Assembly (NCBI GenBank): GCA_949493535.1
Contig: CASZWJ010000009.1
Coordinates: 1-64,000, forward strand
Origin: an uncultured Alphaproteobacteria bacterium
GTDB lineage: Bacteria > Pseudomonadota > Alphaproteobacteria > RF32 > CAG-239
Direction of reading: 5' to 3'
Length of the DNA: 64,000 nt
Shown here piece by piece: positions 1 through 7,721 of the stretch (its first letter is position 1; each line of letters begins with the position of its first letter). The notes under the pieces were generated by a model. That model saw only the letters and a program-made list of their open reading frames with translations. It was not told the DNA's origin and searched no databases. The translations under genes and the position numbers were made by a program.

Positions 1-101
1 TGCAAAAGATCTAATTTATCATATTTTTGTAATCATTTGGATTTAAAGGAAAAAATGGCGAATGAGAGAGAGCTCCTCTTGATTGCAGCTGAAAGCAGGC
101 A

Positions 102-126
102 TAAAAAAAGCCCCTCTTTTGAGGGG
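102..126 (-). terminator. Intrinsic terminator of the small acidic protein gene
   Basis: Read on the minus strand, CCCCTC and GAGGGG form a 6 bp stem around AAAA and are followed by C and a run of seven T. It lies about 30 bases past the stop codon of the gene at 155-454. Confidence 0.85.
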
Positions 127-154
127 CGGGAGTTATTTCTGAAAAGTATTTGTC

Positions 155-454
155 CTATACATCGATATCAGCTTCATAGGCATAGGCTATTTCGGTATCT
201 TCTTCTTTTTCGCCGATTTTTAATTCGCAGACCATTAACGCATCGGCATCCTGCAAACTGTCAATAATATCTTCAGGAATGCCTTCCAGCAAAATCTCAT
301 CTGTTTCGTTACGGATAAGAACCGCAGATTTTTCATTGACATCAATTTCAATTCGGGGATTTTTCGGTTCAGTTTCCTGCGCATGCAGCAAGAGCATGAC
401 TTCGTCTTCTTCGTTGGTTACAAAGTCAAATGTGCTTAATTCGTTTTCATCCAT
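155..454 (-). CDS. Small acidic protein of unknown function
   Basis: I do not recognise this 99-residue protein. It is strongly acidic throughout, has no signal peptide or membrane segment, and has a hydrophobic patch near residues 19-25 (VMLLLHA). An AAGGAT ribosome site lies upstream of the ATG and a clean intrinsic terminator follows the stop, which supports it as a real single-gene unit. Alternating charged and hydrophobic residues (IEIDV, AVLI, DEILL) suggest beta strands in a small folded domain. It could be a lineage-specific cytosolic protein; no function can be assigned. Confidence 0.7.
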   Translation of the reverse strand: MDENELSTFDFVTNEEDEVMLLLHAQETEPKNPRIEIDVNEKSAVLIRNETDEILLEGIPEDIIDSLQDADALMVCELKIGEKEEDTEIAYAYEADIDV

Positions 455-540
455 AGCGTCAAATCCTTATAATTTGCGAAATCTTGCTTTGGAACTGTTT
501 GTTTTATGCAAAACGGCCAATGCGCAAAGTCGCGGGATAA

Positions 541-612
541 TAAAAAACCGCCTCTGTTTTTTTCTGGGGGAAGCAAGAGACGGCGGGGTGCCTGAACATC
601 CCTTTCGTTTTA
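541..612. other. Structured intergenic segment between divergent genes
   Basis: The 262-base gap between the divergent genes at 454 and 717 holds two adjacent dyads. CCGCCTCT (548-555) can pair with AGACGGCGG (578-586, one bulge), and GGGTG can pair with CATCCC across a 6-base loop (about 586-603). On the minus strand the first stem is followed by TTTTTTATT, the form of an intrinsic terminator, so a short minus-strand RNA is possible. On the plus strand the second stem is followed by TTTCGTTTT. I cannot tell which strand is used. Confidence 0.35.
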
Positions 613-716
613 CCATAAAGCATATTGATTGAAGAAATGTTAATATTTTTATGAAAGGTGGTGAAAAGCGATTAAAATTGTTATATGCTGGCTGACGTAT
701 TAATGAAGGTGAGCTG

Positions 717-1400
717 ATGCAAAGTTTATTGAATAAAATTATTGAACTGTTTAAATGGCCGGTTGCGTTGTATATGCTTGTTTCTTTGCCTGCATATATT
801 CAGTCTTTTTCTTATTTCAGCCTGACGAATTTGCCGTCAGCCGCGATGATTGGCGGTTTTTTTCTGTTTTTTATTTCTCGCGGATTTATGGATTCAGAAA
901 TGAAGACAAGCATGGAAATTGCAGCTCATGAAATGACGCATGCCTTTTTTGCTTTTTTGACACTCCATAAAATAAAAAGCATCAGGGTAAATCCGGATAA
1001 TGACGGTGGCGCGATGTCTTTTGAAGGCCCGTCTAATTGGCTGATTGTGATTGCGCCTTACTTTTTTCCGCTGTTCGGCATGATGGTTATGATTGCTATT
1101 TCTGTTTATACGCGATATGCGCCGTCTAATTTCATTATTTATATGGTTATGGGCTTTTTTATCGGGTATCATGTCGATACTGTCGCATCACAAATCCATG
1201 AAAAGCAAACAGACTTGCCGAAAGTCGGCTATAAATTTTGCATTATGTTTTTGCCGGGGGCGAATTTGTGGGCAATTTTATCAATGATGGCGTTTAACAG
1301 CCGCGGCTGGAATGGTTTTTGGGTTTATCAAAATCTTATTTCGCAGTTGAACAGCCGTAATTTTGATTTCGCTTCAAAATATTTATCACAAATATTCTAA
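717..1400 (+). CDS. Small integral membrane HExxH metallopeptidase-like protein
   Basis: This 227-residue protein has several hydrophobic spans (about 15-35, 40-58, 108-130, 135-155, 172-190) and the zinc-site pattern HEMTH at residues 71-75. That pattern next to a membrane span resembles M50 site-2-protease-like families, but the second M50 motif (an NPxPxLDG type) is not evident, so the call is structural only. The ATG is preceded by AAGGTGAG. Its last 15 bases overlap the 3' end of the convergent ldcA gene. A second protein with the same layout, HETMH followed by several membrane spans, lies at 5266-5826. Substrate unknown. Confidence 0.65.
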   Translation: MQSLLNKIIELFKWPVALYMLVSLPAYIQSFSYFSLTNLPSAAMIGGFFLFFISRGFMDSEMKTSMEIAAHEMTHAFFAFLTLHKIKSIRVNPDNDGGAMSFEGPSNWLIVIAPYFFPLFGMMVMIAISVYTRYAPSNFIIYMVMGFFIGYHVDTVASQIHEKQTDLPKVGYKFCIMFLPGANLWAILSMMAFNSRGWNGFWVYQNLISQLNSRNFDFASKYLSQIF

Positions 1401-2279
1401 GAGGCATTTGTCCGCGTTTATTCTGACGTTTGTTCCGACAGGCAGAACGTAACGTCCGGGGATATGCCCGTAAAGAAAATTTTTAATAACCGGAATATCT
1501 TGCGGAAGTTCTGACACAAAGTTATTTAGAATGTCGTCTACGCTTCCGTCGCCGTCGTCAGCTTCTTCACAGCCGGCAAAAATGCCGAAGATGATGCCTT
1601 TAATTTTGCCAAATCCCGATTGTTGGCGGAGCTGGGTCAGCATTAAATCGAGTTTGTAAGTTTTTTCTCCTACGTCTTCCAGTAATAAAATTTTATCTTT
1701 CAGGTCAGGAAAATAAGGCGTGCCGCACAAGCTTCGGACCAGACTCAGGCAGCCGCCGATGAGGGTGCCTTCCGCTGTTCCCCGAGTCAGGGTTTCGCCA
1801 CTGGTTATAGTTTGTTTTTCGCCATTGATAACCGCTTTGAGAGATTGTTCGAGCAGCTCGTTTATATGGCCGGTTTTAAAATCGTATTTAAGTGAAAAGC
1901 CGGTGACGGACGGTATGCCGCTTTGGGTATATATGCCTGTTTGCAAAGCGGTGTTGTCACTTAAACCGAAAACCGGTTTGGGATTATTTTTTATCAAATC
2001 ATAATCCAGCAACGGTAGCAAGCGTTGTGAACCGCAGCCGCCGGCGGTTGTAAAAATTGCTTTGATTTCAGGATTTTTGAAAAAATCATGCAAATCTGCG
2101 GCACGGTTTTTGTCTGTGCCGGCCATGTAATAGTTTTGGTCAAAGACATGTTTTCCCAGAATGCACTCAAAGCCGAGAGCTTCCAAATAATCCAAAGGCA
2201 ACTTAATCTCTTCGGGACTGTTTAAGAGTCCGGCCGGCGATGCGATGCCGACTTTGTCTCCGGCTTTGAGCGTGAACAT
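1386..2279 (-). CDS. ldcA: LD-carboxypeptidase (peptidase family S66)
   Basis: This cytosolic enzyme removes the terminal D-Ala from murein tetrapeptides returned to the cell, giving the tripeptide used by Mpl. At 297 residues it has normal family length. The S66 catalytic triad can be read directly: Ser107 in FGLSD, Glu201 in LLLEDVGE and His272 in YGHIPG. A GGCGS loop at 80-84 belongs to the family fold. It lies 3 bases after the stop of mpl on the same strand, so the two steps of recycling are probably co-transcribed. Its 3' end overlaps the convergent membrane peptidase gene by 15 bases. Confidence 0.92.
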   Translation of the reverse strand: MFTLKAGDKVGIASPAGLLNSPEEIKLPLDYLEALGFECILGKHVFDQNYYMAGTDKNRAADLHDFFKNPEIKAIFTTAGGCGSQRLLPLLDYDLIKNNPKPVFGLSDNTALQTGIYTQSGIPSVTGFSLKYDFKTGHINELLEQSLKAVINGEKQTITSGETLTRGTAEGTLIGGCLSLVRSLCGTPYFPDLKDKILLLEDVGEKTYKLDLMLTQLRQQSGFGKIKGIIFGIFAGCEEADDGDGSVDDILNNFVSELPQDIPVIKNFLYGHIPGRYVLPVGTNVRINADKCLLEYL

Positions 2280-2282
2280 GGT

Positions 2283-3647
2283 TTATATTTCCTTTAACAA
2301 TTGGCGGCTGAAATCCGGCAGCGTATTATCTCGCGCGCCCATGATAATGACGCGGTCGCCGGATGCGGCATTTGCTAAAATAAATTTCTCAACGTCTTTG
2401 CGTTCGGGAATATAATGCGCATTGACGCCGAGTTCCAAAGCCTGATTAATCAAATCTTTTGAAGAAATGGTTTTATCAGCCGTTCCGCCGACGAAATAAA
2501 TGTCGGGCAGAATCAAAATATCTTCTTTGTCCAAATGAGCGGCAAATGCTTTGACAATATCTTTGCCGGTCAGTTTCATCGGCGCAAAGCCGTGCGGCTG
2601 GAACATGACGATCAGGCGTCCTTTGTAATCTTTCAGAGCCGAAACGGATGCGGCTACTTTATCCGGGTTGTGGGCAAAGTCGTCAATCAGGGTGATGCCG
2701 TTTTTCGTACCGACAACTTCCAGTCGGCGCTGGGTGCCCAAAAATCCTTCAAGAGTTTCGGCTGCTTCGAATTTGTCTATGCCGAGCAACGAACAAACGG
2801 CAATAGCTGCCAAGGCGTTAGATACGTTGAATTTGCCGATGAGATTGAGTTTGAACGTTTTGCCGTCCAGATTGTATTGAGTGCCATCGGGAATCGGCTT
2901 AATGTTATCAGCATAGAAATCGGCATTGCTGTCTTTCAGTGAGAAGGTGACTGTTTTGCCGTTGGGGTTAGTGATGTTTTTGCAGTTGTCGCAGTCGATA
3001 TTGACAATCAAGCCCTCTTTGCAGCGTCCGGCAAAATCTTTGAAAAGGCCTATTAATTCATCAAGAGATTTATGGTCAACGCCGATGTTATTGATTAAGC
3101 CGATATAGGGGTGATATTTTTCAATCGTGCCGTTGCTTTCGTCGGCCTCGATAACGCAGATGTCGCCCTCATTGTAAATGATATTGGCAACGCCTTTCTG
3201 GTTTTCATAATTGCGCAGGTAGCCGCCGTTAATCATGCAAGGCTTTTTGCCTAAAGTATCAAGGATATAGCCGATCATTGCGGTGGTTGTCGTTTTGCCT
3301 GATGTGCCGCTGATTGCAATGTTGTGTTTGTATTGGTGGAACAGTTCCGCCAAAAGGTCAGGACGTGTTTTTATGGCAATGTTTTTTTCCTTGGCAACCC
3401 GAACGTCGGCAATGCTGTCTTCAATGGCTGTAGAAACATAAAGCGTATCCAAATCATCAGTAATGCCGGAACCGTCCTGCGGGAAAATCCGAATGCCGAT
3501 TTCTTCAAGCGCCTTTTTGCGGCTTTGGTCTCCGCCCAAATCAAAAGTACGGTCCGAACCGCGGACTTCAAAACCTTTTTTTACCATAATTTGTGCCAAC
3601 GCACTGACACCGTTTCCGGAAATTCCGCAGAAACTGATTTTAGTCAT
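2283..3647 (-). CDS. mpl: UDP-N-acetylmuramate:L-Ala-gamma-D-Glu-meso-DAP ligase
   Basis: Mpl joins recycled murein tripeptide to UDP-MurNAc in one ATP-dependent step. The 454-residue protein shows Mur-ligase architecture: an N-terminal Rossmann-like domain with GISGNGVSALA, the ATP loop GTSGKTTTT near residue 113, EADESNGT in the central domain, and a C-terminal domain starting near the DDFAHNP motif. MurC has the same layout and could be confused with it. The immediate linkage to ldcA, which makes Mpl's substrate, favours Mpl, though this context does not prove it. The ATG overlaps nothing upstream; the next gene ends 18 bases away. Confidence 0.75.
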   Translation of the reverse strand: MTKISFCGISGNGVSALAQIMVKKGFEVRGSDRTFDLGGDQSRKKALEEIGIRIFPQDGSGITDDLDTLYVSTAIEDSIADVRVAKEKNIAIKTRPDLLAELFHQYKHNIAISGTSGKTTTTAMIGYILDTLGKKPCMINGGYLRNYENQKGVANIIYNEGDICVIEADESNGTIEKYHPYIGLINNIGVDHKSLDELIGLFKDFAGRCKEGLIVNIDCDNCKNITNPNGKTVTFSLKDSNADFYADNIKPIPDGTQYNLDGKTFKLNLIGKFNVSNALAAIAVCSLLGIDKFEAAETLEGFLGTQRRLEVVGTKNGITLIDDFAHNPDKVAASVSALKDYKGRLIVMFQPHGFAPMKLTGKDIVKAFAAHLDKEDILILPDIYFVGGTADKTISSKDLINQALELGVNAHYIPERKDVEKFILANAASGDRVIIMGARDNTLPDFSRQLLKEI

Positions 3648-3665
3648 TTGTTATCGTCCTTTTAT

Positions 3666-4544
3666 TTATAAAATATCGAGAGTTTCTTCTTCTCTTTCTT
3701 TGAGTATTTTTATGTTTGTATAGTTGATGATTATGTAGCTTTTTCCGTCGCCGTCAACATTAATTGCGAGTGCTGCACCGATATTGTCGCCTTCAAAAGT
3801 GCTGTACAGGTCAGCCTCTCCGCTTTGCAATTGTTTTAAAAAGTTCGGGTTGCCCATCGGTTCCGGAATCTGCTCGGTTTTGACAACATCCTGACCGTTT
3901 TCCCTGACGGTTTTTTGAACGGTTTTGGTGGCGGGAGTAAAAAATTCCTTGGCATTGCCGTATTTGCGGCTCAATAGCCTGCTGTACATCCGGTATTCTT
4001 TAAGAACTTTGGCGGCATCCGGCGTGTCATTTATGAATTCGCCGTAAGCAATCATTCTCCAGAGTTCATTTTCTTCGCCAAAAGTCAGGTATATTTCGCG
4101 AAAGCCTTTGGGATCTTTGGGCAGGTGGGTGGCGGCAAAAGAATTGACATAGTCTTTTTGTTCAATCGGCGTTAAAATGACGCCGAGGTTCTTGGTGGCT
4201 TCAATGCTTGCTTTCCAGAGCAGGCCGAAAGGGGCGGAAGCCAGATTTTGGGTTGCTGCGGCTACATCTTTGTCACTTTGAACCGGCGTTTCCGTTTTGC
4301 GGCGCTCAACTTTCGGAACGTCTATCTTAAGGTTTTTGGTTTTGGTGGTTAAAATGCCGCGGGCCGAATTTTTGGCTTGTTCCAATTGCTGCCGGTGTTG
4401 CGCTTCGGCTTTTTCTTTGGCTTCCTTGGCTTTCAGTTCGTCACTGATTAGCAGGTCCTGATAAAAATTTGCTTTATTTTCCTGTGCGGAAAGCGGTGCG
4501 GCGGCAAGAGCGAAAGCGGTAAGCAAAGCGAATCTCATTAACAT
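3666..4544 (-). CDS. Exported protein of unknown function
   Basis: I do not recognise this 292-residue protein. It begins with a signal peptide (hydrophobic core FALLTAFALAAAP, likely cleavage after LSA near residue 20). A charged, probably helical coiled segment rich in K, E, A and Q follows at about 35-65, and a globular domain fills the remainder. GAGGGA sits 8 bases before the chosen first ATG. The gene is divergent from the tetR-family gene, and the 109-base gap between them contains a perfect 6-1-6 palindrome, so it may be part of that regulator's target set. It probably works in the periplasm. Confidence 0.75.
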   Translation of the reverse strand: MLMRFALLTAFALAAAPLSAQENKANFYQDLLISDELKAKEAKEKAEAQHRQQLEQAKNSARGILTTKTKNLKIDVPKVERRKTETPVQSDKDVAAATQNLASAPFGLLWKASIEATKNLGVILTPIEQKDYVNSFAATHLPKDPKGFREIYLTFGEENELWRMIAYGEFINDTPDAAKVLKEYRMYSRLLSRKYGNAKEFFTPATKTVQKTVRENGQDVVKTEQIPEPMGNPNFLKQLQSGEADLYSTFEGDNIGAALAINVDGDGKSYIIINYTNIKILKEREEETLDIL

Positions 4545-4574
4545 AATTTTATCCCTCGGCGGCGTAAAAAAAAT

Positions 4575-4587
4575 TGAACAGTGTTCA
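4575..4587. promoter_or_regulatory. Probable operator palindrome for the adjacent TetR-type regulator
   Basis: TGAACA-G-TGTTCA is a perfect 6-1-6 inverted repeat. It lies between the divergent genes at 4544 (minus) and 4654 (plus), 30 bases before the first start and 66 before the second. TetR-family repressors commonly bind palindromes of this size in such divergent gaps. Binding by this regulator is inferred. Confidence 0.6.
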
Positions 4588-4653
4588 TTAATGATTTATA
4601 GTTATTTTCATAACAAAAACATATAACAGCATTTTATTAAATAATATATAACA

Positions 4654-5253
4654 ATGACAGAAACAAAAGACAAGATTCATGAGACGCTTATCATAAAAGG
4701 CAGAGATTTAGTCCGCCGGAAAGGGGCGGAGTTTTTGACGGCACGCAAGCTTTCGGAAGCAACAGGCTATTCGGTGGGTACGATTTATAACCAGTTTGCC
4801 AATATGGACAAGTTTATCATGGAGCAGAATATGCTGACGCTTGACGAGCTTTATCTGGTTTTAAAAAAGCTGCTGCCGGATACGAATGCTTATAAAAACC
4901 TGAACCGTTATATTGACGCTTTTGTCGCTTTTGTTTTGAGCCAGCCGAATTTATGGTTTTTGCTGTATAATTTTCATATTTGTTCAAAATATGAAAACTT
5001 TCCGCCGATATATTTGCGCAAGCTGCTGCGCCTTACGAATTTGTGGCGTAAAGAATTTAATGCGGTTTTTGCCGAATTAAGTCCGGCGGAGCGTAAGGTT
5101 TCTTTGCAGGTTCTGTGGTTGTCTATGTTCTCGCTGAGTTCTTTTTTAACCCTCAACGGGCTGGATAAGATGAGCAAAGTGAACAAAAAAAATATCTGCA
5201 AATTGCTGCTTAACACTTATCTTGCCGGTTTGAGCGTGTTGAATAAACGTTAA
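4654..5253 (+). CDS. TetR/AcrR-family transcriptional regulator
   Basis: This 199-residue protein has a TetR-type N-terminal helix-turn-helix: residues 1-50 include KGAEFLTARKLSEATGYSVGTIYNQF, with the typical GYSVGTIYNQF recognition helix. The C-terminal 140 residues are helical and form the variable ligand or dimer domain, rich in aromatic and hydrophobic residues (LWFLLYNFHIC). The ligand cannot be told. No strong ribosome site is visible before the ATG. The HExxH membrane protein gene starts 12 bases downstream, so the two are likely one operon, and an operator-like palindrome lies upstream. Confidence 0.85.
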   Translation: MTETKDKIHETLIIKGRDLVRRKGAEFLTARKLSEATGYSVGTIYNQFANMDKFIMEQNMLTLDELYLVLKKLLPDTNAYKNLNRYIDAFVAFVLSQPNLWFLLYNFHICSKYENFPPIYLRKLLRLTNLWRKEFNAVFAELSPAERKVSLQVLWLSMFSLSSFLTLNGLDKMSKVNKKNICKLLLNTYLAGLSVLNKR

Positions 5254-5265
5254 GGGAGAGCGGAA

Positions 5266-5826
5266 ATGGTTTATGAAGTTTATTATCGCCTGATGCAAAT
5301 CGTTAACTCTCCGGCATTTTTGCAAAGCGTTTTTGACAACCGCTTTTATCTGATTTTGCTGGTGATTGTGTTAACGCGTTTCAAATATGCCACTTATGAC
5401 AGTATGTGGATGTGCGCTTTTGTGAATGTGCCGGGGACGGTGCTGCACGAGACAATGCATTTTATTGTCGGATATGTATTGAATGCCCAGCCGTGCAATT
5501 TTACGATTTTTCCGCGGCGCAGCATGGACGGCGGATATGTTATGGGGGCGGTCGGTTTTCGCAATATTACGTTTTATAATGCGGTACCGGCGGCAATGGC
5601 GCCGTTGCTGCTTTTGCCGATCGGTTACTATGTGAATGAGATTATTCTGCCGATGATGCCGGCAACTCTGCCGAATTATATTCTTTATGTTTTGCTGCAA
5701 ACCATTATTATCGAAAATGCCGTTCCGTCTTCGCAAGACGTGCGCGTGGCAACGTCTTCTTTTTCCGGATTGCTTTTATATACGGTCTTTTTCGGCGCTT
5801 TGTTTTTGGTTTGGCTGGGCTTATAA
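5266..5826 (+). CDS. Small membrane HExxH metallopeptidase-like protein
   Basis: This 186-residue protein has hydrophobic spans near 26-40, 50-75, 104-125, 135-150 and 168-186 and a zinc-site motif HETMH at 61-65, directly after VPGTVL. It has the same general plan as the protein at 717-1400 and is shorter. The M50 family is the nearest guess, but no second-site NPxPxLDG motif is seen. GGGAG precedes the ATG and the gap to the upstream tetR-type gene is 12 bases, so its expression is probably set by that regulator. The stop codon abuts the stop of the convergent LRR gene with no spacer. Confidence 0.65.
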   Translation: MVYEVYYRLMQIVNSPAFLQSVFDNRFYLILLVIVLTRFKYATYDSMWMCAFVNVPGTVLHETMHFIVGYVLNAQPCNFTIFPRRSMDGGYVMGAVGFRNITFYNAVPAAMAPLLLLPIGYYVNEIILPMMPATLPNYILYVLLQTIIIENAVPSSQDVRVATSSFSGLLLYTVFFGALFLVWLGL

Positions 5827-7638
5827 TCAGCGCTGGCGTTGCAGGGTTTTAAGCGCGGCGATGTCTAAGCCGGCAGTTTCGTCTTTGATTTCGCAGCCGT
5901 TGACCGAGAGTTCTTCCAGCAACGGGGCATTAATTCCCTGCAAAGACGTTATATTCGTGAAATTAGCTTTCAGGGATTTTAACTTGAGTGGCAGATTTTG
6001 CAAAAAATTGTCGGCAATATTGTCGTTGTTGCTGATGTTCAATTCTTCAAGTTGAGAATCGGCAGAAAGACCTAAGCCGTTGAAATTGGAGAAACGGGCA
6101 TTCAGGCTGATAACGCTTTCAGGAATTGTTCTGCCGCAGTCTGCTTCCAGTTTATCGCAATGGCTGATATCCAATATTTGACATTGGGGGCAGTTTTCAA
6201 AATCGGCAATCGGCAGAAAAGACAAGTTGAGTTCTTTAACATCCATTTCTCTGAAAAACTCAGGCAGGCGGTCAAATCCGGATTTTGCCAAGTTAAGCTT
6301 TTCAAGCGCAATCTTGCCGTTTTCCGCTTTTTGATAATCTAAATTTTGATATTGGCAAAATTCTTCGGCATTGGAAAAATTAAACAATTGCTCAGGTGCG
6401 CGGTCCGGCAGAATATGTGGGTTAATTTTATAAATTCCTTTTTCCGGAGAACTGATTTTTTGTGCCAATTGCTCAACGGCTTGTCTGAATGCCAGATTAT
6501 ATTCGCCGTAAGTTCGGTTGGCAAAATAAACAATATCCCCTTTTTCATTAGCATAAGGCGTCAGCAGGATGCGGCTGATTTTCTTTTGCGGCTGATTGGA
6601 ATTGACGCCGTAGACAATAATTGTTCCTTCGGCAATGCCGTCTATTACTTTATGATGATTAAAATCATCTGCCGAAGTGCAGTTCCGCCAGTTTTTATAT
6701 TCGGATTGTGTGGCAATCTGCTGCGGGCTGATTGAAACGATTAACGTATCTATTGACACAGTGTCTTTTTCAATGCCGCCTTTCTGCTGGGTGAAATTGA
6801 TGATATGGGCGGAACGTGTATAAGATTCTTGCAGGCTGCGCAGCGAATGGATGATTTTTGCGCCCATGTCGGAAGAATGCTGCCTGATAATCAGGTCTGA
6901 AAGTTGGTGAAACAAAACCTTATCGCTTAAAAAGCGGATAAAATCGCGATTATCGCCGTTTTTGTTCAAGGCGCGGTTTTTACGCAATTCAATCAAACCG
7001 TTGTAATCTGCCTTGCCGATTATATCCATTAATCCGGTATCTTGAAAGTTTATGCTTTTTTCTTGCAGGATTTTGCTTATTTCCGTTTTTCTCCGTGAGA
7101 AGAATGCGCCGACGGAGTATTCCTGTTTGCCGGTTTCCAGTTTTTTTGTTTCAGGATTATAACGCAGCCGGCCGGCAGTCGGCAGAGCTTCATTAATTTG
7201 ACTTATCTGCTGTTCTATCAACTGATAGGCAGAGAGAGAATTTTCGATTGAAAAATAAACGGTCGGGCTTTTTCTCAGAAAATCAGGATAATGCGGTTTT
7301 GTTTCTTTACGGCGTTTGATGCCTTGGTCAACCGTATATGCCAACTGCTGTTTGAATTTGTCGGCATGATTGTAGAGCCGTTTGGTATAGGTTTTCAATT
7401 CGGAAACTTTTGCGCCGCTGTCCAACAGGTTTTTAATGTCTTCAATGACAGGGGCGGTATCAACGTTATAAGTTGCCGTGATGTTTATGGCGCGCATAAT
7501 CAAAACGGTTGCGAGCTTTTTTTCCTGCGGCAAATAGCCGGGCGCGTGAGAGACAATGATTTCTTCGGCTTGTTTTTTCTGCTGCTTGAGCAGATTTTGC
7601 ATTATCTGCTTTTGCTGTTCTTTGCTTAACTGTTTCAT
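5827..7638 (-). CDS. Large protein with C-terminal leucine-rich repeats
   Basis: This 603-residue protein has no signal peptide. Residues 1-30 are Gln/Lys-rich and probably helical. The middle carries an unrecognised domain with a WRNC motif at 317-320 followed by a GTIIVYG strand and RILLTPY, and ends near 420. From about 445 to the end there are irregular leucine-rich repeats of the form LxxLNLSxxxI, LEELNISNN, LKSLKANFTNI and LEELSVNGC. LRR proteins of this type in host-associated bacteria are often protein-binding and sometimes secreted effectors, but nothing here shows secretion. It is convergent with, and directly abuts, the membrane peptidase gene. It appears to be monocistronic. Confidence 0.7.
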   Translation of the reverse strand: MKQLSKEQQKQIMQNLLKQQKKQAEEIIVSHAPGYLPQEKKLATVLIMRAINITATYNVDTAPVIEDIKNLLDSGAKVSELKTYTKRLYNHADKFKQQLAYTVDQGIKRRKETKPHYPDFLRKSPTVYFSIENSLSAYQLIEQQISQINEALPTAGRLRYNPETKKLETGKQEYSVGAFFSRRKTEISKILQEKSINFQDTGLMDIIGKADYNGLIELRKNRALNKNGDNRDFIRFLSDKVLFHQLSDLIIRQHSSDMGAKIIHSLRSLQESYTRSAHIINFTQQKGGIEKDTVSIDTLIVSISPQQIATQSEYKNWRNCTSADDFNHHKVIDGIAEGTIIVYGVNSNQPQKKISRILLTPYANEKGDIVYFANRTYGEYNLAFRQAVEQLAQKISSPEKGIYKINPHILPDRAPEQLFNFSNAEEFCQYQNLDYQKAENGKIALEKLNLAKSGFDRLPEFFREMDVKELNLSFLPIADFENCPQCQILDISHCDKLEADCGRTIPESVISLNARFSNFNGLGLSADSQLEELNISNNDNIADNFLQNLPLKLKSLKANFTNITSLQGINAPLLEELSVNGCEIKDETAGLDIAALKTLQRQR

Positions 7639-7721
7639 TTGTCTGCCGTTTTGTTGTTGTTTGTTTTAAGTATAGCAGAAAATGAAATTTTGTCCATAAA
7701 AGATAATGCGGCTCGGTTTTG

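Noticed and set aside
37-267. 76-residue plus-strand frame with a possible AAAGGA site
   Set aside because: It runs through the terminator at 102-126 and then antisense to the acidic protein gene; the peptide is typical of a shadow frame.
541-612. Possible SRP (4.5S) RNA because of GGGGGAAGCAAG
   Set aside because: The conserved SRP apical motif with GGAAGGA/GCAGC-type internal loops is not present.
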